In this document: positions 1 to 5,803 of the stretch, piece by piece
How the letters are laid out: each line of letters starts with the position of its first letter
How positions within the stretch are numbered: position 1 is the first letter of the stretch
Assembly (NCBI GenBank): GCA_001509335.1
Contig: LGGY01000038.1
Coordinates: 1 to 5,985 of the forward strand
DNA from: Fidelibacterota bacterium 46_43
GTDB taxonomy: Bacteria > Fidelibacterota > Fidelibacteria > Fidelibacterales > Fidelibacteraceae
Direction of reading: 5' to 3'
Length of the DNA stretch: 5,985 bases
Notes under the pieces: model-generated
What the model saw: the letters and a program-made list of their open reading frames with translations, nothing else
What the model was told of the DNA's origin: nothing
Databases searched by the model: none
Position numbers and translations under genes: made by a program

Positions 1-3000
1 CAAACTGGCCAGTGCGTCTTCGGTATCCGATGAGCCCGATGCGTCAAAGGTGAACACCGTCTCCGTGTCTCCGCTGTTCGCATCACTGGCAATTACAGCT
101 ATAGGAACATTATTTGTAGATGAAACAACAACTGATGCTGTTTTTGTACTTGTCAGTCCTTCACTGTCACGGATTTCCATATTTATGGTATATGTGCCGT
201 CACTATCATATAAATGACTTGCTGTTTTTTTATATGAAAATCCAGTGTCCCATATCCCGTCGTTTTCCCAGTCCCAACGAACCTGAAGAGATGTAAGTTC
301 ATCTTCATGATCGTAACTGGACGAGGCGTCAACATGAAAAAGTGTCTCGGGCGGCCCGGAAGTGGGATCCACTGAAAACAAAGCAATCGGTGCTGTGTTT
401 ACATACTCTTCAACTGTAACACTCACCAAGGTGTCACTTGTCAAACCACCCCTGTCCCGAACACGAAGTTTAGCCTGATAGGCTCCAGAACTTTTATATC
501 TGAATTGGGTTGTTTTACTGGTGGAATATTCCGTATCCCATACATTGTCATTTTCAAAATCCCAGCGGACCTGAAGATAATTTGTTGCATCTTCTTTATC
601 ATAGCTTCTGGATGCATCAAATGTAAAATCGGTTCGCGTATTTCCTGATAACGGTGACACTTCAGCAATAGGAATTGGGACGGTATTAATATCCGCAACA
701 ATGACATCTTTTGTCGCAATTCCTGTGAGTCCTTCTGTATCAATGACCTCAAGCTTTACCGTATAGGTCCCTCCTGTCGGAAATGTATGAGTGATTGTTT
801 TAGATGTATCAAAATCCGTATTCCAGGCACCGTCATTTTCAAAATCCCAGCGAACCTGGATATTTTCAATAGCATCCTCTTTATCGGATGATCCGGATGC
901 GTTAAAAGTAAAAATGGTTTCCGTATTTCCAAAACCTGGGGTACACTGAATAGAAGCTATCGGTGCTGTGTTTTTGTAACTGACAGTAATTAATTGACTT
1001 ACAGTATCTGTCAATTCACCGCTGTCCCGAATTTCCATCATAACCCTGAACGTACCAGCCGTGTCATAGCGATGAGTTGCAATTTTATTAGTGGAATAAC
1101 CGGTATCCCAAATACCATCACTTTCCCAGTCCCAGCGGACCTGGAGATACTCACCATTTTCTTCATTATCATAACTTCCGGATGCATCAAACGTAAACAA
1201 TGTCTCAGTATCTCCGGATTCAGGTGAAATGGTGAAACGAGCGTACGGTGTTGTGTTGAGCTTTGAAATGAATATCTCTTTTGTATCAAAATCAGATAAT
1301 CCTTCCGTATCGCGGACTTCAACTTTTACCGTATAATTGCCATCTTTCAAAAAACTATATGAAATGGTTTTACTTGTATCAAATCCAGTATCCCAGGTCC
1401 CGTCATTTTCCCAGTCCCACCGGACCAGCAAATCCTGCAAATTATCCTCTAAATCCGAACTTCCGGATGCATCAAACGTAAAGACTGTTTCAGTTGTGCC
1501 ATAATTTGGAGACCCAGTTAAAACGGCTGTGGGAGGAGTATTCTTATGAGATACATTAATATCATGTTCTGCAGTACTGGTTAAACCACCACTATCTTTG
1601 ACTTCCAATTTGACTGTATATGTTCCACTTTCTCTGAAACGATGGGTTTTTGTTTTTGTCGTCGCAAATCCTGTATCCCACGTTCCATCGTTCTCCCAGT
1701 CCCACCGGACCTGGAGATTGGTTGAAGATTCCTCATTGTCAAAAGAAGTAGAGGCATCAAAGGTAAAAACTGTTTCAGTATTTCCGGTTTCAGGGGAATA
1801 TGTGAAACGAGCTGAAGGGGCAGAATTATAATCTGCCACAAAAATATCTTTTACAGTCGTGGCTGTTTCGCCGTTTGAGTCCTTTACTTCGAGTTTGACA
1901 GTGTATGTTGCACTTTCATGAAAAGAATGGGTTGCTGTTTTTGTCGTACTGAAGCCTGTATCCCACATACCATCATTCTCCCAGTCCCAGCGGACCTGCA
2001 ATGCAGATACAGGATCTTCTGTATCGTGGCTGGCAGACGCGTCAAAATGAAAAAGTGTTTCAGTTGTACCATGTTCTGGCGTATTGACAAATGAAGCAGT
2101 TGGGGCTTCATTTTTATAATTCACAGTCAAAGGTTGAGATAATGTATCCGTTAATTCGCCGCTGTCTATCACTTCCATTTTAATCCGGTATGATCCGGCT
2201 TCGGTGAATTGGTGTGTAATCGTTTTTGTTTGAGAATATCCGGTATCCCATTTTCCATCACTTTCCCAATCCCAACGGACCTGCAGTGCAGATGTTTGTT
2301 CCTGAGGATCGAAAGAGGGTGATGCATCAAACGTAAACAGTGTTTCTGTATCCCCTGTTTCAGGTGAAATCGTGAATTTGGCTGTGGGTGCGGAATTGTA
2401 ATCCGAAACAAAAACATCTTTTGTGGCTGTGGATGATAATTCTTCCGTATCCCGTACCTCAACCGTGACAGTAAATGTTCCCTGTTTTGAAAAACGATGT
2501 GTGATTGTTTTCTGTGTGTCAAACCCCGTATCCCATTCTCCGTCACTTTCCCAGTCCCAACGGACTTCTAATTCACTCGTATCATCCTCGAAATCCTGGC
2601 ACTTTGCAGCAGAAAACGTGAAAAGGGTCTGGGTATTCCCATAAGGCGGTGTACATTCAATAACAGCTGTCGGAGATTGATTTTTATAAAGAACCGTTAT
2701 TTCTTTGTTTAATACATCTGTTAAACCACCGGAATCTCTGACCTCCAGTTTGACAATATATGTTCCCTCTTCAGAATAGGTGTATTTTTTTATTTTCGTA
2801 CTTAAATATCCCGTATCCCAGATCCCGTCGTTTTCAAAATCCCATCGAACCTTCAGGGACTGCGCGTCATCTTCCAGGTCAAAGCTTTCAGATGCATCGA
2901 AAGTGATTTCCGTATCCATTTCCGGGGTTTCGGGAGTGAAATGAAATTTAGCAGTGGGAGCTGAATTATAGGGTTCTACATGAATAATTAATGTCATTTG

Positions 3001-3252
3001 CGAAATCAGATCATAGCTGTCTTTGACTTCCATACGGATTGTATATGTCCCCGGATTTTCATATTGATGAGTCACTATCCTTTCTGTGGAATAATTGGTG
3101 TCCCATGTCCCATCATTTGTCCAGTCCCACCGAATCATCAATGTCGAGGAATCATCAGAGGCATCATAAGTTTTGGTTGCGTCAAAGCGAAAGACTGATT
3201 GAGTGTGTCCATGAGTAGGATCCACAGTAAAAAAGGCAACAGGTGCGCTGTT
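1..3252 (-). repeat. Tandem array of PKD-like domain repeats, 285-bp period
   Basis: Repeat boundaries, set at the Asn that opens each copy, are: R1 2968-3252, R2 2683-2967, R3 2398-2682, R4 2113-2397, R5 1828-2112, R6 1543-1827, R7 1258-1542, R8 973-1257, R9 688-972, R10 400-687, R11 115-399, and R12 1-114 (cut). The first Trp codon of the WDW/WDF motif recurs at 3127, 2842, 2557, 2272, 1987, 1702, 1417, 1132, 847, 562 and 274. The intervals are 285 bp nine times and 288 bp once; R10 has one extra residue in its linker. The core LQVRWDWENDG.WDTG is nearly invariant, whereas the linker and first strand vary. The copies are diverged rather than identical, so this is an old, selected domain array and not a recent expansion. 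Confidence 0.93.
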
Positions 3253-3597
3253 TTCAAGGAAAATCGTGATTTCGTCTGATTTTGAATCATCATCATTATC
3301 ATACGCAATGGCTTTGATTTTATACGATGCTTCATCTGCTCCAATGGTATTCCATTTGTAAGTCCAGGGGAATGAATCTACCGAGGTGACGGCAATATTA
3401 TTGATATAGAACTGGATATAAGAAATTTTGCCGTCAGGATCCTTTGCTTCAACAGAAACATCTAATATCTCGCCAATATCATAAGACATACTATCCAGAG
3501 GATTTGTAATGATACACGTTGGAGGTTCATTCATAAACCAGTCACATGACATGATGACAAGCGTTAAAATCATGAGAAATATTTTTAAAGTTTTCAT
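1..3597 (-). CDS. Large PKD-repeat surface lipoprotein, C-terminus beyond window edge
   Basis: The frame is open for 1199 codons from ATG at 3597 to base 1, with no stop; I checked every line of the sequence. The N-terminus is a lipoprotein signal: K2 and K5, a hydrophobic stretch at about 6-16, then I-M-S-C with Cys18 as the presumed lipidated residue and Asp19 after it. Residues about 24-115 resemble a bacterial Ig-like domain (PPT..ITNP, KDPDG, IQFYINN, YKIKAIAYDND). From N116 onward come PKD-like repeats of 95 residues: eleven complete copies and the first 38 residues of a twelfth. Each has a PTA..F start, TFDAS, VRWDWENDG.WDT, GTYTVK.EV.D and a short linker to the next Asn. Such proteins are usually exported, with the repeats as rigid spacers or carbohydrate- or protein-binding modules. 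Specific function is unknown, because any catalytic or adhesive head would be in the missing C-terminal part. The start is fixed by a good AAGGAG eight bases upstream. Confidence 0.93.
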   Translation of the reverse strand, partial: MKTLKIFLMILTLVIMSCDWFMNEPPTCIITNPLDSMSYDIGEILDVSVEAKDPDGKISYIQFYINNIAVTSVDSFPWTYKWNTIGADEASYKIKAIAYDNDDDSKSDEITIFLENSAPVAFFTVDPTHGHTQSVFRFDATKTYDASDDSSTLMIRWDWTNDGTWDTNYSTERIVTHQYENPGTYTIRMEVKDSYDLISQMTLIIHVEPYNSAPTAKFHFTPETPEMDTEITFDASESFDLEDDAQSLKVRWDFENDGIWDTGYLSTKIKKYTYSEEGTYIVKLEVRDSGGLTDVLNKEITVLYKNQSPTAVIECTPPYGNTQTLFTFSAAKCQDFEDDTSELEVRWDWESDGEWDTGFDTQKTITHRFSKQGTFTVTVEVRDTEELSSTATKDVFVSDYNSAPTAKFTISPETGDTETLFTFDASPSFDPQEQTSALQVRWDWESDGKWDTGYSQTKTITHQFTEAGSYRIKMEVIDSGELTDTLSQPLTVNYKNEAPTASFVNTPEHGTTETLFHFDASASHDTEDPVSALQVRWDWENDGMWDTGFSTTKTATHSFHESATYTVKLEVKDSNGETATTVKDIFVADYNSAPSARFTYSPETGNTETVFTFDASTSFDNEESSTNLQVRWDWENDGTWDTGFATTKTKTHRFRESGTYTVKLEVKDSGGLTSTAEHDINVSHKNTPPTAVLTGSPNYGTTETVFTFDASGSSDLEDNLQDLLVRWDWENDGTWDTGFDTSKTISYSFLKDGNYTVKVEVRDTEGLSDFDTKEIFISKLNTTPYARFTISPESGDTETLFTFDASGSYDNEENGEYLQVRWDWESDGIWDTGYSTNKIATHRYDTAGTFRVMMEIRDSGELTDTVSQLITVSYKNTAPIASIQCTPGFGNTETIFTFNASGSSDKEDAIENIQVRWDFENDGAWNTDFDTSKTITHTFPTGGTYTVKLEVIDTEGLTGIATKDVIVADINTVPIPIAEVSPLSGNTRTDFTFDASRSYDKEDATNYLQVRWDFENDNVWDTEYSTSKTTQFRYKSSGAYQAKLRVRDRGGLTSDTLVSVTVEEYVNTAPIALFSVDPTSGPPETLFHVDASSSYDHEDELTSLQVRWDWENDGIWDTGFSYKKTASHLYDSDGTYTINMEIRDSEGLTSTKTASVVVSSTNNVPIAVIASDANSGDTETVFTFDASGSSDTEDALASL

Positions 3598-3605
3598 CTT
3601 CTGAA

Positions 3606-3611
3606 CTCCTT
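3606..3611 (-). promoter_or_regulatory. Shine-Dalgarno site of the PKD lipoprotein gene
   Basis: On the minus strand AAGGAG lies eight bases before the ATG at 3597. This is a strong match at normal spacing. It selects this start, which is also the one that gives a complete lipoprotein signal peptide. Confidence 0.8.
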
Positions 3612-3647
3612 AGTCGTTCTGTTTACTGTATCATATTCTGATAGTAA

Positions 3648-3653
3648 ATTATA
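3648..3653 (-). promoter_or_regulatory. Candidate -10 box for the PKD lipoprotein gene
   Basis: The minus strand reads TATAAT here, a perfect -10 hexamer, which would give a leader of roughly 45 bases. No good -35 sits at 17 bp: TTGTTA at 3665-3670 is too close. A second -10-like TATGAT is at 3630-3635. The whole stretch 3612-3780 is very AT-rich, so chance matches are expected and the call is weak. Confidence 0.3.
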
Positions 3654-3793
3654 AATATTAAGATTAACAAAAAGTACACAAATGTCCTTTTTTATACAAC
3701 ATATTCTGTAACACAATCTCCGGTTTTTCAAAATAATTAAAATAATATGTTTTACAATATCTCATCATATTCCCTAACAACTTCCAACTTATA

Positions 3794-3808
3794 ACTCCGA
3801 ATCGGAGT
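3794..3808. repeat. 15-nt palindrome in the spacer behind queA
   Basis: ACTCCGA and TCGGAGT face each other around one central base, a perfect inverted repeat 34 bases downstream of the queA stop. Next to it at 3811-3821 is a near-palindrome centred on CCATGG. As RNA it could fold only as a five-pair stem with a five-base loop. No T-run follows on the minus strand, so it is not a typical intrinsic terminator. It may be a protein site or part of a dispersed intergenic repeat: the neighbouring 3780-3790 reads, on the minus strand, AAGTTGGAAG, which recurs on the plus strand at 5761-5770. Confidence 0.5.
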
Positions 3809-3841
3809 CAGGCCATGGTCCGACACGACAACTCACAACTC

Positions 3842-4894
3842 TCAAAGAATCATCATCGCATCACCATAACTGAAAAAGCGATATTTCTCCTGAACAGCGA
3901 TTTTATAAGCATTCATAATGTTTTCGTACCCGGCAAAGGCAGATACAAGCATCAGGAGTGTGGATTTTGGCATGTGGAAATTGGTGATCAGGCCGCTGAT
4001 GATTTGAATAGGTCTTCCGCCAGGATAAATGAAAATGTCCGTAAAATGTCCGCCGGAATGCACTCTTCCATTCTCTGCAAAACTTTCCAGTGTACGGGTG
4101 GAAGTAGTTCCCACAGCGATAACCCGCCTGCCTTGGTCCAAGGCCTTGTTTACAATATTCGCTGTATGAGTGGAGATTTCACAATATTCACGATGCATGA
4201 TATGCTGGTCAATACGTTTTGTTTTCACCGGTCTGAAAGTGCCCAACCCAACACGTAGATTGACAAAAGCAGTTTCTACGCCTTTCGTTGATAATTTATC
4301 CAATATTTCCTGTGTAAAATGGAGTCCGGCCGTATGGGCCGCTACCGAACCGTATGTACGGGCATAGACAGTCTGGTAATGGTCTTTGTCGGAAGGTTCC
4401 GGTTCCCGGTGGACATAGGGCGGAAGAGGAATCTGGCCATGCACCTCGAGTGTATTCCAAAAATCGCCTTCCCATGTAAATTTAACAAGCCTCCCCCCAT
4501 CTTCAAGGACGTTGATTATTTCTGCTTTGAAGGTATCAGAGAACGTGACAACTGTCCCCGGCTGCAAACGCCGTCCAGGTTTTACAAGGCATTCCCAATG
4601 GGAGTCATCTTTTTGATTTAGCAGAAAAATTTCTGCTTTTCCCCCACTCATTTTGTGCCCTTTCAGGCGGGCGGAGATGACTTTTGTTTCATTAAAAACC
4701 AACACATCCCCGGGTTGAAGTAAATCAGGGAGCACATCAAAAGTCAGATGATCAATATGACCTGTCTGGCGTTTTAATGTTAAAAGCCTGGAATGATCCC
4801 TGTCTTTAAGTGGATACTGGGCGATCAGTTCTTCCGGAAGTTCATAATTGTATGTATCCCGGTAGATAAGAGGATTGGTGGATTCTTTATACAT
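3842..4894 (-). CDS. queA: S-adenosylmethionine:tRNA ribosyltransferase-isomerase
   Basis: QueA transfers and isomerises the ribose of S-adenosylmethionine onto preQ1 at position 34 of tRNAs for Asp, Asn, His and Tyr, giving epoxyqueuosine. It is a cytoplasmic enzyme of the queuosine pathway. The protein is 350 residues, a normal full length for the family. Diagnostic blocks in order are YELPEELIAQYPL (17-29), DRDHSRLL (31-38), GDVLVFNETKVISARL (62-77), HGQIPLPPY (152-160), YQTVYA (173-178), TAGLHFT (188-194), VGLGTFRPV (215-223), AVGTTSTRTLES (260-271), LITNFHMPKSTLLMLVSAFAG (302-322) and YRFFSYGDAMMIL at the C-terminus. Two usually conserved residues differ: His187 where the family motif reads AAPTAG, and Arg214 where LHVG is usual. 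The start at 4894 is the only suitable ATG and adds about ten residues before the usual first block; no clear Shine-Dalgarno precedes it. No other queuosine gene is in the window. Stop is TGA. Confidence 0.97.
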   Translation of the reverse strand: MYKESTNPLIYRDTYNYELPEELIAQYPLKDRDHSRLLTLKRQTGHIDHLTFDVLPDLLQPGDVLVFNETKVISARLKGHKMSGGKAEIFLLNQKDDSHWECLVKPGRRLQPGTVVTFSDTFKAEIINVLEDGGRLVKFTWEGDFWNTLEVHGQIPLPPYVHREPEPSDKDHYQTVYARTYGSVAAHTAGLHFTQEILDKLSTKGVETAFVNLRVGLGTFRPVKTKRIDQHIMHREYCEISTHTANIVNKALDQGRRVIAVGTTSTRTLESFAENGRVHSGGHFTDIFIYPGGRPIQIISGLITNFHMPKSTLLMLVSAFAGYENIMNAYKIAVQEKYRFFSYGDAMMIL

Positions 4895-5022
4895 CGTTTA
4901 CGGTTTGAATACTTATTTGAATGGATTTAAAATAGTTGATAGACAGGAATTTATTCGCTATCACTGGAAGCCAGCATTTAAGTCATCTGACATTCAATTC
5001 AAATGCTTGTCCGGTATATTTT

Positions 5023-5115
5023 TCAGGTTTCTCGTATGATATGCCACCATAAAAGAAAAATCAGTCCTATCAGACCAAGACTGATCAACAAAATGAAAAT
5101 ATGATTTTTTTTCAT
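5023..5115 (-). CDS. Possible 30-residue single-pass membrane protein
   Basis: The minus-strand frame from ATG at 5115 to TGA at 5023 encodes 30 residues. It starts MKKNH, continues with an uninterrupted hydrophobic helix of about 19 residues (IFILLISLGLIGLIFLLWW, 6-24) and ends HIIRET. The positive N-terminus and the Trp pair at the far end of the helix suggest an N-inside, single-pass inner-membrane peptide with no cleavage site. AAAGGA lies nine bases upstream, a sound ribosome binding site. It sits between tRNA-Gly and queA on the same strand, 128 bases before queA. I recognise no family. The doubt is that T-rich DNA readily yields hydrophobic frames by chance and that a terminator-like hairpin overlaps it. 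The Shine-Dalgarno, the lysines and the topology argue for a real gene. Confidence 0.5.
   Translation of the reverse strand: MKKNHIFILLISLGLIGLIFLLWWHIIRET
5056..5085 (-). terminator. Terminator-like hairpin and T-run inside the small ORF
   Basis: On the minus strand ATCAGTC (5085-5079) and GACTGAT (5066-5060) form a perfect seven-pair stem around a 12-base loop. TTTTCTTTT follows directly, which is the layout of an intrinsic terminator. The stem has only three G-C pairs, so it would be weak. It could end tRNA-Gly transcripts about 115 bases past the tRNA, or act as an attenuator. It lies within the 30-residue reading frame, so either one signal is fortuitous or translation and termination interact. 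Confidence 0.35.
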
Positions 5116-5124
5116 TTTCAATAA

Positions 5125-5130
5125 TCCTTT
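5125..5130 (-). promoter_or_regulatory. Shine-Dalgarno site of the small membrane protein
   Basis: AAAGGA on the minus strand is nine bases before the ATG at 5115. It is a better site than anything in front of queA, and is the main non-compositional support for the small gene. Confidence 0.45.
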
Positions 5131-5140
5131 ATAATACCGT

Positions 5141-5153
5141 TCAGATAATCTGA
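5141..5153. repeat. 13-nt palindrome upstream of the small ORF
   Basis: TCAGAT and ATCTGA flank one central base, a perfect inverted repeat ten bases upstream of the Shine-Dalgarno of the small ORF. It lies just downstream of an AT-rich stretch (5155-5175) that could hold a -10 box. The position would suit an operator, but one short palindrome in AT-rich DNA is thin evidence. Confidence 0.3.
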
Positions 5154-5198
5154 TAGAAATTTATATACTTTTTATTTGAACATCAAGGAATAGTAAAG

Positions 5199-5269
5199 AG
5201 CGGGTGAAGGGAATCGAACCCTCGTATCCAGCTTGGGAAGCTGGTGTTCTGCCATTGAACTACACCCGC
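5199..5269 (-). tRNA. tRNA-Gly, anticodon CCC
   Basis: The 71-base minus-strand sequence folds fully. Acceptor stem GCGGGTG pairs with CACCCGC, and the discriminator is T at 5199. The D arm is GTTC/GAAC with a seven-base loop containing GG. The anticodon stem CCAGC/GCTGG holds loop TTCCCAA, placing anticodon CCC at 5237-5235, which reads GGG codons. A four-base variable loop ATAC follows, then a T arm of GAGGG/CCCTT with loop TTCGATT (one G-T pair). The 3' CCA is not encoded, so it must be added by nucleotidyltransferase. A promoter candidate lies upstream at 5287-5315. Confidence 0.97.
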
Positions 5270-5286
5270 CGATCAAAAAGCGGGAA

Positions 5287-5315
5287 AATATAGGGGAATT
5301 ATTTGATGAACTCAA
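5287..5315 (-). promoter_or_regulatory. Candidate sigma70-type promoter of tRNA-Gly
   Basis: On the minus strand TTGAGT (5315-5310) and TATATT (5292-5287) are separated by exactly 17 bp, matching four of six and five of six consensus bases. Transcription would start near 5280, about ten bases before the mature tRNA. It could also serve the small ORF and queA if there is read-through. Confidence 0.45.
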
Positions 5316-5336
5316 GGAATTATAGGCTCATGAGTT

Positions 5337-5360
5337 TCCCGATACGCTTCGCTATCGGGA
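5337..5360. repeat. Hairpin with 8-bp stem and TTCG-containing loop
   Basis: TCCCGATA and TATCGGGA are exact complements around the eight-base loop CGCTTCGC, which contains TTCG. The stem has four G-C pairs and would be stable as RNA or cruciform. No T-run follows on either strand, so it is not a standard terminator. Its compact perfect form suggests a dispersed palindromic intergenic element. Confidence 0.6.
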
Positions 5361-5404
5361 CCATTGCTTCTCTCTGGCATGGGATTCAAGCACATTACTT
5401 CGTT

Positions 5405-5459
5405 CAGTGTTCAAACGCTGCTGTGCAGCGTTCAATGTGTGATAACTTTTTGAACACTG
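5405..5459. repeat. Nested inverted repeat (outer 11 bp, inner 8 bp)
   Basis: CAGTGTTCAAA (5405-5415) is the exact reverse complement of 5449-5459. Inside it AACGCTGC (5414-5421) pairs with GCAGCGTT (5425-5432) around TGT. The two stems share two bases, so they would form alternative or near-stacked structures. A further GCAGCG at 5464-5469 could compete with the inner stem. A T6 run follows at about 5475 on the plus strand. It may be a structured RNA element or a mobile palindromic repeat; it has no coding potential I trust. Confidence 0.6.
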
Positions 5460-5744
5460 CAAAGCAGCGCAGGAATTTTTTATAACAGCCGAAGGAAAAT
5501 TTGAATATGTATTCCATTACATGACTTCGACGTGATTGATGACCGGAGTGGTATACTATCTCTTGAATGAACCCATTGCTTTATACGACACGCCATATAT
5601 ACGATTAACAATATTATCTTGCTTTATGTCGCATTTCAGTTTATTTTACCCCCGGGGTGGGGGGCGCTACCTAATCGAAATCATATATTCCATCTCTCGT
5701 ATAATTCCGGAACGAAATCAAAAAAACCCTATTCATCCCATTCA

Positions 5745-5772
5745 AGAAGTTAGAAGCTGGAAGTTGGAAGCT
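5745..5772 (+). repeat. Four tandem heptamers RGAAGYT
   Basis: Four uninterrupted seven-base units read AGAAGTT, AGAAGCT, GGAAGTT and GGAAGCT, differing only at the first and sixth positions, always as transitions. The reverse complement of the third unit plus its flanks (AAGTTGGAAG) also occurs at 3781-3790 behind queA. This points to a dispersed degenerate repeat family in the spacers. Confidence 0.6.
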
Positions 5773-5803
5773 GGCGTCGCTGCGCTTCTGGTGTCCATCG
5801 ATT

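Noticed and set aside
183..2644. Many 60-125 residue frames on both strands inside the PKD gene
   Set aside because: They lie out of frame or antisense to a 1199-codon open frame with clear domains. They recur with the repeat period, so they are by-products of the repeated DNA.
1..3252. CRISPR-like regular spacing
   Set aside because: The 285-bp period is continuous coding sequence with diverged copies. There are no short identical repeats with unique spacers.
2998..3344. Short plus and minus frames near the first PKD repeat
   Set aside because: They overlap R1 and the Ig-like domain in other frames, and their products are compositionally odd and match nothing.
3794..3821. Intrinsic terminator of queA
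   Set aside because: The palindrome has almost no loop and is followed on the minus strand by TATAAGTTGG, not a T-run.
3815..4621. Plus-strand frames of 147, 65 and 100 residues
   Set aside because: These are antisense to queA, which is certain from its motifs. They have no ribosome binding site or recognisable domain.
4895..4990. Promoter for queA
   Set aside because: Only weak AT-rich hexamers are present, with no pair at a convincing spacing. It could equally be read from the tRNA-Gly promoter.
5303..5485. 60-residue plus-strand frame
   Set aside because: It runs through two hairpins and has no Shine-Dalgarno or recognisable protein character.
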